Source: Pseudarthrobacter naphthalenicus (lineage in GTDB: Bacteria; Actinomycetota; Actinomycetes; Actinomycetales; Micrococcaceae). Taken from it: DNA of 64,000 bases. Location of the stretch: positions 124,001 through 188,000 of the forward strand of contig NZ_JARESG010000004.1 of assembly GCF_029076445.1 (NCBI RefSeq), read 5' to 3'. The position numbers were made by a program, and so were the translations under genes. The number at the start of each line of letters is the position of its first letter. The first letter of the stretch is position 1. The notes under the pieces were generated by a model. It was not told the origin of the DNA and made no database searches. It saw nothing but the letters and a program-made list of their open reading frames with translations. Positions 25,661 through 34,531 of this stretch are shown here, in pieces.

Positions 25661-26596
25661 TCAGGTGGCAAGCTCCAGCATGAGCGCCGGCAGTTCATCC
25701 GTCAGCTCGCGGGCAAGGAAGCCGAGCGGTCCCAGCCTGCTCGCGAGCCTGTCGGCGGCGGCCGCATGAAGGTGGGTTCCCCAGCAGGCCGCTTGGGCGT
25801 CGCTGGCGCCGCGTGCACGGAGCCCGGCGATGGCCCCGGCCAGCACGTCCCCGCTCCCGGACGTGCCCAGGCCGCCGTAGCCGGTGGTGATTTCCCAGAG
25901 CCCGGGACCGTCCGGGGCCTGCCCGTCGGGTGGCCGGGCAATGAATCCCTGGCAGCTGACCACCGCCTGGTACTGCCGGGCAATCTCGCGCACGGCAGAT
26001 TCCGGCCGGTCCATCTCCCGACCCAGCAGGATCCCCGCCTCCCTCGGGTTCGGGGTGAGGATCAGCCGCCCGTGCCAGGGCTGCAGATCCTCCATCAACC
26101 TGGGCAGGCAGCCCAGCGCGAATGCGTCCAGAACGATGGTGGCACCGCCGGTGCCGGAACCCGCGCCGGTGCTGCCGCCGTCGGCATCCCTTTTCAGCAG
26201 GGTCCTGAGCAGCTCCTCCGTGCGGTCCGCGTCATCCAGGCCCGGCCCAATCAGAACAGCGTCGGCACTCTCAAGATCCGCGTAAACGGGGTCCAGCCCG
26301 GTGCCCCGCACGGAGCCGTCCCGGGTTTCCGGCAGGCCGATGACGCCGGCCTCCGGGAAGCTGACAGCCAGCTGTGCGGCCACCGATTCGGCGACGGCCA
26401 GCGTGAGCCTCCCGGTCCCGGCCCGGAGCGCCGCGATTCCGGCCAGCAGGACGGCGCCCGGCGTGGCCCTGGCACCGCCGATCACCGTCACGGCGCCGCG
26501 GGAGTACTTGTCCTCCCCGGCCGACGGCAACGGCCAGCCGCGCAGCAGCGATGGTGTTACCGGGATCGCCCCGGCCGAGCTACCGGGGGCGGACAT
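25661..26596 (-). CDS. nnrD: ADP-dependent NAD(P)H-hydrate dehydratase
   Basis: A repair enzyme that dehydrates the damaged cofactors NADHX and NADPHX with ADP as the energy source; cytoplasmic. About 311 residues, ribokinase-like fold, with TPNPREAGILLGR and the catalytic GTSGSGDVLAG near the C-terminus. Only the dehydratase half is present; the NnrE epimerase half is not fused. The start is uncertain: ATG at 26596 or 26602. Either way, it overlaps the end of the upstream phosphatase gene by 17-23 bases, so the two are translationally linked. Confidence 0.88.
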   Translation of the reverse strand: MSAPGSSAGAIPVTPSLLRGWPLPSAGEDKYSRGAVTVIGGARATPGAVLLAGIAALRAGTGRLTLAVAESVAAQLAVSFPEAGVIGLPETRDGSVRGTGLDPVYADLESADAVLIGPGLDDADRTEELLRTLLKRDADGGSTGAGSGTGGATIVLDAFALGCLPRLMEDLQPWHGRLILTPNPREAGILLGREMDRPESAVREIARQYQAVVSCQGFIARPPDGQAPDGPGLWEITTGYGGLGTSGSGDVLAGAIAGLRARGASDAQAACWGTHLHAAAADRLASRLGPLGFLARELTDELPALMLELAT

Positions 26597-27371
26597 CGGC
26601 ATCCCCGGCGTGTTCGGTGACCTCGACGCCCTGCGCGGTGAGGTGGTCCGCCACGTTGAAGCTTTCCAGCGTCCATGGACCATTCCCCTCGGGCCGGACG
26701 TACCGGGTGATGGACGCGTTCAGGACCGAGGTGCTGGCGGCCAGGTCCAGGAGTTCGGCCTCGGTCATCCCTTCCAGGACATACCGCACCAGAAGAATCA
26801 GGGCGTCGTGGCACACGAGCATCACCCGTTGCCCGCTGCCCAGGCTGTTGAGTTCGCCCAGGACGGAGCGCAGCCGCAGCACAACATCAGCCCAGGACTC
26901 GCCGCCGGGCGGACGGTAGTAGAACTTGCCCAGCCACCGACGGCGCTCGGCCTCTTCCGGGAGCCGCCGTTCCACGCCCTGCCGGGTGAGCATGTCCAGG
27001 ATGCCGAGTTCACGGTCGCGGAGCCGCTCGTCCGTGCGGACTTTGACGGGCCAGCCGGCGGTCTCCACGGCAATCTCGGCCGTCTGAAACGCCCGCAGGT
27101 AAGGGGAGGACACCACGGCGTCGGGCCGGAGATCCTCCGCGATCGTAGCCAAGGCCCGCCCCAATGCGAGCGACTGCTCCTGCCCTGTGGAGGAAAGGGT
27201 CACGTCGGGGTCGCGGGCCGGCACATTGATCACGTCGGCACCGGCCTGGCTGGCCTCGGTAGCTGCCAGGTTGCCTTCACTTTCGCCATGCCGGACCAGG
27301 ATGAGCTCCACGGCTCCGGCCTCCCGCACCGCCTGCGTCAAGCCGCTGTTTTCCAAGACCAACCACCTCAT
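26580..27371 (-). CDS. Histidine phosphatase (phosphoglycerate-mutase-like)
   Basis: A 263-residue member of the histidine phosphatase superfamily. The catalytic LVRHGESEGN lies near residue 25. LRDRELGILDMLTRQGVERRLPEE and the second catalytic His in VCHDALILLVRY complete the site. The long insert (WLGKFYYRPPGGESWADV) is typical of a phosphatase branch rather than glycolytic mutase. The substrate is unknown. The start at 27371 is the best guess; no clear ribosome site is seen. It is followed by nnrD in an overlapping operon. Confidence 0.82.
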   Translation of the reverse strand: MRWLVLENSGLTQAVREAGAVELILVRHGESEGNLAATEASQAGADVINVPARDPDVTLSSTGQEQSLALGRALATIAEDLRPDAVVSSPYLRAFQTAEIAVETAGWPVKVRTDERLRDRELGILDMLTRQGVERRLPEEAERRRWLGKFYYRPPGGESWADVVLRLRSVLGELNSLGSGQRVMLVCHDALILLVRYVLEGMTEAELLDLAASTSVLNASITRYVRPEGNGPWTLESFNVADHLTAQGVEVTEHAGDADVRPR

Positions 27372-27485
27372 CGCCGTGGGTTTCTGCCGGTGCAAACCAC
27401 TACTGGGGGCGTACCCAGTTTCGTGCCCGGATAACGCTGAATGTGGCTTGCCACAGAGTCATTCACCGGACCTTGACAGGGCGTC

Positions 27486-27501
27486 ATTACCGCGCGGTAA
27501 T
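27486..27501. promoter_or_regulatory. Perfect 16-base palindrome between divergent genes
   Basis: ATTACCGCGCGGTAAT is a perfect palindrome lying 115 bases from the phosphatase start and 32 bases before the hypothetical gene at 27533. Its position fits an operator for the latter. Confidence 0.45.
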
Positions 27502-27532
27502 TGTAAGCACACTTCGTAAATTGGGGTCGATC

Positions 27533-27946
27533 ATGAGAAACCTGATACCGAGAGGCACTCTCCGCAAAATGCTGTTGCCGCCCACTTTTGGGCTGCACCT
27601 GACCGGGCCCGCAGACTTCACCGTGCTCTCGGTGGAGGTCTGGAGCACCTGCCTGGTGGTGAACCTCCATGTTGAATCCTCGGCCGACAAAGCAGTCCCC
27701 GAGATCGCCATCGAGGACCACTGGGGCACCGAATACACCCTCCGGGACTCCGCCAGCCTGGGCTCGCGGAACCTGCAGGTGTTCACGCCGTCCGTGCCGC
27801 CCGGCACCAGGAGCCTGACCATCCGGTCCACCGACGCCGCCGAGCCCCGCCTCGTGGTGACCTTCGCCGTCCCCGTAATGCACGACGACGACGAGCTGGA
27901 CCGGGCATCGGCCTACCAACCGCACCGCCTCCGCCGCCCCGCATAG
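27533..27946 (+). CDS. Hypothetical protein (137 aa)
   Basis: A soluble, beta-rich protein with no family I recognise. The centre (VEVWSTCLVVNLHVE and RNLQVFTPSVPPGTRSLTIR) suggests an immunoglobulin-like or beta-sandwich fold. Only one Cys, no signal peptide. The ATG at 27533 has just a weak GGGG upstream. A perfect palindrome (27486-27501) precedes it, so it may be specifically regulated. Function unknown. Confidence 0.65.
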   Translation: MRNLIPRGTLRKMLLPPTFGLHLTGPADFTVLSVEVWSTCLVVNLHVESSADKAVPEIAIEDHWGTEYTLRDSASLGSRNLQVFTPSVPPGTRSLTIRSTDAAEPRLVVTFAVPVMHDDDELDRASAYQPHRLRRPA

Positions 27947-28011
27947 GTTCTGCGCGTACGCGCACCGCGGCATCCCCGGACCGCGCCGCACTCACCGCGC
28001 CCTCCTGCCCC

Positions 28012-28156
28012 AACGCTCTCTCACTTAATGCGGGCTTTTAAGGGACGCTCTATCACTTACCGGTGCGCCGGCGTCGGGCACTGAGAGAGCGTTTGGAATA
28101 TATCCACATTAAGTGAGCGAGCGTTGGGGAATTTGCCACATTAAGTGAGAGAGCGT
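28012..28156. repeat. Type A dispersed repeat, five units in inverted arrangement
   Basis: Two forward units (28012-28039, 28054-28075) face three reverse units (28081-28093, 28104-28125, 28137-28156). Several long-range hairpins are possible. The element fills most of the gap between the hypothetical gene and the small proline-rich gene. Confidence 0.75.
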
Positions 28157-28268
28157 CCCGGGTACGGGGCAGGGGCGAGACGGGGCGGGACGGGGGGACG
28201 GGGGACGGAGGGCGGGCGTATCCTGATCACGCAAAGGCGCATCCGCCCAGCGTGAGAGGGGAAGCTTA

Positions 28269-28466
28269 ATGACCATCCCGCCAGTGCACGAACCCGAGCC
28301 GTTTCCGCCGGAGCCCGGACCCGACCCGTTTACTCCGGACCCCACCCAACCAGGCCACCCGGGACCCGCCAGGCCCAGCCCCGTCCCGACGCCTGAACCG
28401 CCCGGGCCACTGCCCATCCCGGATCCGGGGCCCACGCCCCTGCACCCGGACCCCACCCGGAGCTGA
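28269..28466 (+). CDS. Small proline-rich protein (65 aa)
   Basis: About 40 percent proline, with Pro-Asp, Pro-Glu and Gly-Pro runs and no hydrophobic segment, so it is probably extended and disordered. The ATG follows a good GAGAGGGGAAG site, and a strong hairpin lies just after the stop, which supports a real, self-contained gene. Function unknown. Confidence 0.55.
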   Translation: MTIPPVHEPEPFPPEPGPDPFTPDPTQPGHPGPARPSPVPTPEPPGPLPIPDPGPTPLHPDPTRS

Positions 28467-28473
28467 CACAGAT

Positions 28474-28498
28474 GGCCCCCGGCTTCGAGCCGGGGGCC
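28474..28498. terminator. Strong bidirectional hairpin terminator
   Basis: GGCCCCCGGCT and AGCCGGGGGCC form a perfect 11-base-pair stem with a TCG loop, between the convergent ends of the proline-rich gene and the phoD gene. Confidence 0.7.
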
Positions 28499-28527
28499 CT
28501 CTCCGTCCATGTCAGCGGAACAACGGG

Positions 28528-30207
28528 CTACCGCTCCGGCGTCAGCACCTTGGAAAACACCGTGGCGCCGTTGGCGTCGCGGAGGCTGGCCGTGAACGTG
28601 TTGTCCTCGCCGAGCTGGACGTGCCCGAAGAACTGGCTTTCGCCGTCGCGCGGGGACTGATTCACTGTCCGGCCGGCCTTGGCGAACACCACCTCCGGCC
28701 CGAACGTGGCGTCCATGGCGTTGGGACCAAACGAGCCGGCGGCGATGGGACCGGCCACGAACTCCCAGAACGGGTCGAAGTCGGTGAAGGCAGCCCGTTC
28801 GGGGGAGTAGTGGTGGGCTGCGCAGTAGTGCACGTCGGCGGTCAGCCACACCACGTTCTTCACCCGGTTCCGCTTGAACGCGCTGAGCACGCCGGCGATC
28901 TCCAGCTCACGGCCCAGCGGGGCGCCCGGATCGCGGTTGGACACGCTCTCCTCGTTGACCGGGCCGTCCGGGACCACGATGCCCAGCGGCAGGTCGGCCG
29001 CGATGACCTTCCAGGTTGCCTTGGACTTCGACACTTCGCGGATCAGCCAGTCCGCCTGCTCCTGGCCCAGGATGTGCGTGGCGTACGCTTCTTTCCCGTC
29101 CGTGTTGGGGGACTTGAACGTGCGCATGTCCAGGCAGAAGATGTCCAGCTGCGGGCCGCGGGTGATCTTCCGGTAGATGCGCGCCGGCTGGTACTGCCCG
29201 TCGTCGTCGAACGATCCCGGCCGCCACAGCGCCGAACTGTCCGCGATGGGCATGTTCTCCTGCCACGCCTGCCGGCCGCGGGCGGCGAGGGTGTTGACGT
29301 CGCGGACGGTGTAGCGGGCGTCGTCGATGATCTGGCCCGGGTACCAGTTGTTGTGGGTCTCGTGGTCATCCCACTGGGCGATCACCGGGACGTCCGCGAA
29401 CATGGCCCGCATGTTGGCGTCCAGTGAGTTGTAACGGTGCCGGCCGTGGAATTCGGTGAGGGTTTCGGCCACCTTGGACACTTCCTCCGTGACCAGGTTC
29501 CGCCAGATCTGGCCGTCCGGTTCCACGACCGTTTCGGCGATCGGCCCGTCGGCGTAGATGGTGTCGCCGGAGTGGATGAAGAAGTCCGGGCGGGTGTTGT
29601 GCATGGCCCGGTAGCCGCGCATCCCGCCGACTTCCTCGTTGATGCCCCAGCCCTGGCCGGCGGTGTCGCCGGTCCAGACAAAACTTTGAACGGACGACGC
29701 CGAACCGCCGGCCTGGGAGCCTCCGTTGCCGTTGGTGCCGCTCTTGAAAGTCCCGGCGTCCGGTGCCGTACGGAAGGTGCCGCTGATGGTCTCGCCCGCG
29801 GCGCCGTCCTCGTCCTCGAAGCTGATGTCGAGGGCGAACCGGGTGTTGGCGGGCAGGCGGCCTGCGTGGATCTTGGCAGTGAAGTCGGAGGCCTGGGTGG
29901 CGCGGGGGCCACGGACGGTCCGCTCAAAGGCGCCCCGCCCGCCCACTGTGGCGCCGCCGTCGTCCACGGCCCGGAGGGTGGCCAGCATCCGGCCGGGACC
30001 CGAGGCGCGCGACCAGAGGACAGCGGAATCGGCGGTGACATCACCGGTGGCGATCCCGCTGGGGAGGGTGAGCCGGTTGCGGACCAGCGGAATGCCCGAC
30101 GGCGTGGGGCCGGCGGGTGCGGCGGCCCGGGCGGTGGCGGGTGCGGCCGCGAGTGCTGCGGCGAGGACGGATCCCTTGACGATGGTGCGGCGTGAAAGTT
30201 CAGTCAT
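28528..30207 (-). CDS. phoD: PhoD-type alkaline phosphatase/phosphodiesterase, Tat-exported
   Basis: A 559-residue exported enzyme that releases phosphate from esters, typically in phosphate starvation. The Tat motif SRRTIVKG is at residues 5-12, followed by an alanine-rich h-region. Family signatures WTGDTAGQGWG, FIHSGDTIYADGPI, WDDHETHNNW and TADVHYCAAHHY mark the PhoD fold, which uses Fe/Ca. GGAGG precedes the ATG at 30207. Monocistronic, with a gap of about 140 bases to the LCP gene. No Pho box was identified. Confidence 0.9.
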   Translation of the reverse strand: MTELSRRTIVKGSVLAAALAAAPATARAAAPAGPTPSGIPLVRNRLTLPSGIATGDVTADSAVLWSRASGPGRMLATLRAVDDGGATVGGRGAFERTVRGPRATQASDFTAKIHAGRLPANTRFALDISFEDEDGAAGETISGTFRTAPDAGTFKSGTNGNGGSQAGGSASSVQSFVWTGDTAGQGWGINEEVGGMRGYRAMHNTRPDFFIHSGDTIYADGPIAETVVEPDGQIWRNLVTEEVSKVAETLTEFHGRHRYNSLDANMRAMFADVPVIAQWDDHETHNNWYPGQIIDDARYTVRDVNTLAARGRQAWQENMPIADSSALWRPGSFDDDGQYQPARIYRKITRGPQLDIFCLDMRTFKSPNTDGKEAYATHILGQEQADWLIREVSKSKATWKVIAADLPLGIVVPDGPVNEESVSNRDPGAPLGRELEIAGVLSAFKRNRVKNVVWLTADVHYCAAHHYSPERAAFTDFDPFWEFVAGPIAAGSFGPNAMDATFGPEVVFAKAGRTVNQSPRDGESQFFGHVQLGEDNTFTASLRDANGATVFSKVLTPER

Positions 30208-30350
30208 GCCTCCACCCTTCATGCCGCGGGCACACGCACCCCTACCCGCAGGTAAACGCCGAATGTGCCGCACCGGAACAGCTCCCGCGGCCGGGCGGCT
30301 CCGGCGGCTGGCCGGCGTCCGGGGCTGGCCGGCTCCCGGGCAACCCCACA

Positions 30351-31448
30351 TCAGTGGGCCGATATATACTCCGGCAGGCGCCCTTCGCGCATGGCGGCGG
30401 CCACCTGCGCGATGCCGTCGTAGTCGGGGAGAATCACCGAGGCCCCGCCGGCAGCGGTGCCCGGGCCGGCGGTCGGCAGCGTGAGGGACACGTAGCTGTC
30501 GGGGTTGATCCCGCGCATCGCATAGGCCAGGACGGCCACGCCCACCGGGTCGAAGCCCTGGTCCACGGTGAGGTAGTTCCCGGCGAGGTTCACCAGGGCA
30601 CGCAGGGCCGTGACGTCGCGGAGCACGCCGTTGCCGGTCAGGCGGGCGAGGACGGCGCGGAGGAAGGTCTGCTGGTTGCGGACCCGCTGGTAGTCGCCGT
30701 CACCGAAGGCATAGCGTTCCCGGACGAACTCCAGCGCCGCCTGGCCGTCGAGGTGGTTGATGCCCTTGGTAAAAACGTGCTGGGTTTCGTGTGTGGACTG
30801 GAACGGCAGGGCCACGTCCACGTCGATGCCGCCGAGTTCGTCCGTGAGTGACCTGAACCCGTTGAAGTCCAGCATGATGGTGTGGTCGATGCGGGTGGCC
30901 ATCAGGTTCTCCACCGTTTTGGCCACCAGGGGGATGCCGCCCACCAGCAGGCTGTCGTTGATCTTGGAGGCGCCGTAGCCGGGGATGGTCACGTACAGGT
31001 CCCGCATGATGGAGACCACGTGCACGCTCCGTCGGTCCGCCGGGACGTGGACCAGCATGATGCTGTCGGCCCGCTGGTCCTGGTACGCGCCGGTGGTCTG
31101 CGTGATGGCCGCCTGTTCCCGGGCATTGCCGCGGCTGTCGCTGCCGATCAGCAGGATGTTCATGGGCACTGCCCTGAGTTCGGCGATGGGTTCGGGCGTG
31201 GGGGTGGGCGCCGTTGTTGAGGGCGTCCCGGACGGGGTGGGTGTAGCGGTCTCGGTGGGTTTGGGTGCGCCGGCGATCTGCGCGGGCGGCCGGTTGAAGA
31301 CAAGGGCGGATACAGCCACCAGGACCACCAGCACAACCGACAGGACGGCCGCGACGATGCGGCGGAGCCGCAACTCCCTGAGGGCGGCGGCTTCGTTGCT
31401 GTCCGCGCCCGGGCCAATTCGATCAGGACCGCCGGGGGTACTCACCAT
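30351..31448 (-). CDS. LytR-CpsA-Psr (LCP) family cell-wall glycopolymer ligase
   Basis: A 365-residue membrane-anchored enzyme that attaches polymers such as teichoic acid or arabinogalactan to peptidoglycan. One N-terminal membrane helix (about 29-51), a Pro/Thr-rich linker, then the LCP domain from about residue 92 with ILLIGSDSRG, HVVSIMRDLYV, KINDSLLVGG and LEFVRERYAF. The conserved Asp and Arg residues that bind the polyprenyl pyrophosphate are present. ATG at 31448. Outside the membrane. Confidence 0.9.
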   Translation of the reverse strand: MVSTPGGPDRIGPGADSNEAAALRELRLRRIVAAVLSVVLVVLVAVSALVFNRPPAQIAGAPKPTETATPTPSGTPSTTAPTPTPEPIAELRAVPMNILLIGSDSRGNAREQAAITQTTGAYQDQRADSIMLVHVPADRRSVHVVSIMRDLYVTIPGYGASKINDSLLVGGIPLVAKTVENLMATRIDHTIMLDFNGFRSLTDELGGIDVDVALPFQSTHETQHVFTKGINHLDGQAALEFVRERYAFGDGDYQRVRNQQTFLRAVLARLTGNGVLRDVTALRALVNLAGNYLTVDQGFDPVGVAVLAYAMRGINPDSYVSLTLPTAGPGTAAGGASVILPDYDGIAQVAAAMREGRLPEYISAH

Positions 31449-31579
31449 GACTTAGTGTCCGCCCCCGGGGCCGGTTCCCGCCATAGCCTGCGGGTTGTCT
31501 TTTTCCCATCACCTGGCTTGAACGCGGTGCAGGTCCCTGGCGTGCGGCGGGTTTTGGACGCACGACGCCGGCAGCCGGG

Positions 31580-32281
31580 TTAAGCGGGCACGTTCAGCCG
31601 GGCGTGGCGCAGCACAGAGATGATCGCCGGCGCGAGTTCGTCTTCCATTTGGCGGTAGACCTCGGGGCCGCGGCGGTAGGGGTCGATGATGTCGTTCTCC
31701 GCGGAATCCGCCGGGAGGGACAGGTGCCGCACGGACGCGGCCCGGGCGGGCAGCCCACGCCAGAAGGCGGTGTTGGCACTGAGGGGATCGCCGCCGTCGG
31801 CCGTTTCCACGGGCACCGGTTGGCCGCCGGCGCGGCCGTCCAGGACATCGAGCATCCGCGCGAACTCGCGGATGGTGAAGGTGCGCTTGAGCAGGGAGGC
31901 GTCCAGCTGCAGCACCTCGCCGCGGTGGCCGGAAGTCATGGTGAGCACCAGGTCCACGCTGCGCAGGATCTTGCCGGTCAGCTGGCGGGACACAAACCCG
32001 TCCGGGTTCCCGCCGAACGTGCGGACGATGTCCCCCGAGAGGGGCTGCATGGGATCGCCCACCATGGCCCGGGTCCCCGCGCTGGACACCTCAAATCCGC
32101 CCGGAAACACCTGGTCCAACCCTGCCTGCAGCAGCCGTTCGGCCACCGGGGAACGGCAGATGTTGCCCGTGCAGACGGTCAGGATTTTCACCGGGGCGGC
32201 GTCGGGGGAGGGGGCAGGTGCGGGGGATTCCACGGAACTTCTCTTTCCAGCCGGGGCACCGGACCGGGTACGGCCGGGCAT
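31580..32281 (-). CDS. Low-molecular-weight protein tyrosine phosphatase
   Basis: The LMW-PTP loop CTGNICRS lies near residue 37, with the Cys nucleophile and Arg. The general-acid Asp is in NDIIDPYRRGPEVY near the C-terminus. It is longer than the usual 150-190 residues because of an insert near 155-190 and an N-terminal tail of about 31 residues. A GTG just before KILTVCTGN would give a tighter start. Such phosphatases often act on polysaccharide-assembly kinases, which fits the neighbouring LCP gene. Confidence 0.85.
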   Translation of the reverse strand: MPGRTRSGAPAGKRSSVESPAPAPSPDAAPVKILTVCTGNICRSPVAERLLQAGLDQVFPGGFEVSSAGTRAMVGDPMQPLSGDIVRTFGGNPDGFVSRQLTGKILRSVDLVLTMTSGHRGEVLQLDASLLKRTFTIREFARMLDVLDGRAGGQPVPVETADGGDPLSANTAFWRGLPARAASVRHLSLPADSAENDIIDPYRRGPEVYRQMEDELAPAIISVLRHARLNVPA

Positions 32282-32348
32282 CTTTCAACTTAACACGTGT
32301 GGCCCCGCGATGCCCGGCGCCCCTCCTCAACGCCGGTCCCCGACCGGG

Positions 32349-33230
32349 TTAGTCGGCTGCCCGGGGCCCGAATGTGGCGCCGCCATCGGTGGAGAGCACC
32401 ACTTCGTTGGATGTGGCGACCCATACCCGGGTGTCGGCCTCCGGGCCCTCCACGGCCGCTATCGCCTGGACTTGCCCGTCAATCCGTCCCTTCGCTGACC
32501 AGGTGGCCCCGCCGTCGGCTGAAGAGTGGACGGCGCCGCCCGGTTCCACGCCGATTGCCTTGGCGGGGCTGGCGAACGTGACGTACTGGATGATGGGGGC
32601 GGCCGGGACCAGGGCCCAGGTCCTGCCGCCGTCGGTGGAGCGCTGCAACCCATCCTGTGTGGTCGCGAGGACCGTGTCACTGGTGGGGTCCGCGGCCAGC
32701 GCTGCAGGAGCGAACCCGGCCGACTGCACGGACCAGGTCTTCCCGTCAGGGCTGGTGCGCAGGGTGCCGTCGAAGGCCACGAGCCCGGACTTGGCCGCGG
32801 TCAGCGCGTGGAAGTCCGATTCGCCCTGGCGCGACAGCGGCTCCCAGGACTTGCCGCCGTCGGTGGATTTGATCAGGCCGAGAGGGTTGGGCAGGTCTGA
32901 ACCTGGCCCGGGGTGGCCGGAGGCGAACAGGACGCCCTGCTCCGCGCCGGCGGTGAAGCCCATGAGGTCGTTGGTGCCGCCGAGTTTGGTGGCCGGCTGG
33001 GTGGTGACATCGAAGAGGCCCTCGTGGGTGGCCAGGAGAATCTGGTCCGTCTCACGGTTCACGCTCAGGCCGTGGACGTGGCTGCCGGGCAGCCCCGACG
33101 CGGAGGTGGCCGGGGCAGGAATGCCCGAACTGCCCGGCGAAGCGGGTGCGCAGGCGGAGACGGCGAGGAGGAGGGCGGCGGCAGCGGCCGTTGAGACGTA
33201 CCGGGGGCGGGCGAAGGCATGCAGGGGCAA
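32349..33230 (-). CDS. Exported BNR/sialidase-like beta-propeller lipoprotein
   Basis: A 293-residue lipoprotein with lipobox LLAVSAC in a short signal peptide. At least three Asp-box-like motifs (STDGGKSWEPL, STDGGRTWALV, SADGGATWSAK) mark a beta-propeller. Automatic annotation calls these F510_1955 family glycosylhydrolases, but catalytic residues of a glycosidase are not evident. The TTG start at 33230 was chosen because GGAG lies six bases upstream; a TTG at 33257 has none. Position as last gene of the copper operon suggests a role in periplasmic metal handling, which is inference. Confidence 0.75.
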   Translation of the reverse strand: MPLHAFARPRYVSTAAAAALLLAVSACAPASPGSSGIPAPATSASGLPGSHVHGLSVNRETDQILLATHEGLFDVTTQPATKLGGTNDLMGFTAGAEQGVLFASGHPGPGSDLPNPLGLIKSTDGGKSWEPLSRQGESDFHALTAAKSGLVAFDGTLRTSPDGKTWSVQSAGFAPAALAADPTSDTVLATTQDGLQRSTDGGRTWALVPAAPIIQYVTFASPAKAIGVEPGGAVHSSADGGATWSAKGRIDGQVQAIAAVEGPEADTRVWVATSNEVVLSTDGGATFGPRAAD

Positions 33231-33309
33231 GGGAAACTCCAGATGGTGGAACGGCAAGGGGTAACGGTGGGACGCCGGCCTGGACGGGCCGGCGCCCCGG
33301 GGCTGCTGG

Positions 33310-33936
33310 CTAGAGTTTGGCGAGCAACGCCCTCATTTCGGTGATCTCGGTTGACTGTGAGGCCACGATGTCCCGGCACAGCTGGATGGTGGCGGGGTAC
33401 TTGCCGGCGCGGATCTCCTGGTTGGCCATGTCGATGGCGCCTTCGTGGTGGCCGATCATCTCCTCGAGGAACTGCCGGACGGCGTCGGTCCCTTGGGCTG
33501 ACTTCAGCCTGTCAATCCCGGCGGCGTCCACCATGCCTCCCATCGCGTGGCCGGGTGCGTTGGTGCCGTTCATCATTCCGGTGGGCTGGTTCCAGGCCTC
33601 CAGCCAGCCTTGCATGGTCTTGATTTCCGGCGCCTGCGCCGCCTTGATCTTGGTGGCGAGGGCGGTGACGTCGGCCGGGATGCCTTGCTTGGCGAGGAGG
33701 ATGTCGCTCATCTCCACCGCCTGGGCATGGTGCGGGATCATCATTTGGGCGAACATGATGTCCGCCTGGTTATGGTCGTCGTCGGCGTCGGGCATCATGC
33801 CGGACATGGGACCTGAGCTGCCGTGCATGCCGGACATGGGAGTCCCGGCGGGCGTGGACGTGGTTGCGCAGCCGGCCAGGCCGAGGGACGCTGCCAGGGC
33901 GGCGGCGATTGAGATGGTTTGGAATTTCGAGGTCAT
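33310..33936 (-). CDS. DUF305 lipoprotein
   Basis: A 208-residue lipoprotein (lipobox LAGC near residue 22) with a Met/Gly-rich linker (GMHGSSGPMSGMM) and a DUF305 ferritin-like four-helix domain. Two matching motifs, MMIPHHAQAVEM and MIGHHEGAIDMA, supply the His residues typical of this family, often found in copper- or silver-response operons. AAGGACCC precedes the ATG. It sits between the DUF6153-like gene and the beta-propeller lipoprotein, all transcribed with the copper ATPase. A role in binding metal outside the membrane is likely but not shown. Confidence 0.88.
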   Translation of the reverse strand: MTSKFQTISIAAALAASLGLAGCATTSTPAGTPMSGMHGSSGPMSGMMPDADDDHNQADIMFAQMMIPHHAQAVEMSDILLAKQGIPADVTALATKIKAAQAPEIKTMQGWLEAWNQPTGMMNGTNAPGHAMGGMVDAAGIDRLKSAQGTDAVRQFLEEMIGHHEGAIDMANQEIRAGKYPATIQLCRDIVASQSTEITEMRALLAKL

Positions 33937-33991
33937 GGAAGGGTCCTTCAAACGTTGGGAACTGGTGGTGGTGTGGTGACGCAGTTCCGGT

Positions 33992-34531
33992 TTACGTCCG
34001 GCTGATGGACAGTTCGCAGGGTGTTGGGCTCGAGGGAGTGTGGGCATACGCGACGGCCGGACCGGTGCGGGTTCCGGGTGCCGCCGCGACATCCAGGCGG
34101 CTTTCGAGGGGCGGGAACACCGTCAGCGCGCCGGCCTTGGCCGACGGTACACAGGCGGCGCCGGTCTCCTGAACGCGGTGGCAGGACCCTGCGCAGGAGG
34201 TGGCCCCGGCAGCGTCCGCGTGCACGGCGCCCTTAGTGTGTACGGCGTCCGGGGGCACGGCGTGCAGGTGCCCTGCCGCGGCGTGTTCAGCGCCGGCGTC
34301 GAGCACGTTCGCGTAGACCGCTTGAGCGTGGCCGTCACTTACCGGCACCGCTGCGGCGTGCTGGCCGTGGGCGGCGTGATTGCCGGTCATCACGTGCATG
34401 CCGAAGAGCCCGGCGATGATTGCGAGCACCGCCGCTGCCAGGGCGCCACGCTGCAGGAGCGTTTGGGAAAAGCCCGCATTAAATGAGAGAGCGTTGGGGA
34501 AAAACCCACGGTAAGTGAGAGAGCGTTTCAT
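33992..34531 (-). CDS. DUF6153-like membrane protein with repeat-derived N-terminus
   Basis: A 179-residue protein. One membrane helix (about 31-48, ALAAAVLAIIAGLFGMHVMTG) is followed by a His-rich outer part and three Cys (TSCAGSC and AACV), as in the small DUF6153 proteins linked to copper operons. Oddity: residues 1-24 or so, including the ATG, are encoded by two type A repeat units (RSLTYRGFF, NALSFNAGF). The ATG overlaps the stop of the copper ATPase (ATGA), which would couple translation. The ancestral start was probably inside or just before LLQRGALAA, so the repeat may have inserted here and supplied a new start. Confidence 0.72.
   Translation of the reverse strand: MKRSLTYRGFFPNALSFNAGFSQTLLQRGALAAAVLAIIAGLFGMHVMTGNHAAHGQHAAAVPVSDGHAQAVYANVLDAGAEHAAAGHLHAVPPDAVHTKGAVHADAAGATSCAGSCHRVQETGAACVPSAKAGALTVFPPLESRLDVAAAPGTRTGPAVAYAHTPSSPTPCELSISRT
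34459..34528 (-). repeat. Type A dispersed repeat, two tandem units inside coding sequence
   Basis: Two units (about 34461-34495 and 34496-34527), reading on the minus strand, lie between the end of the ATPase gene and the conserved part of the DUF6153-like gene. They are in frame with the latter. This is one of two cases in the window where a repeat runs into a protein. Confidence 0.75.
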
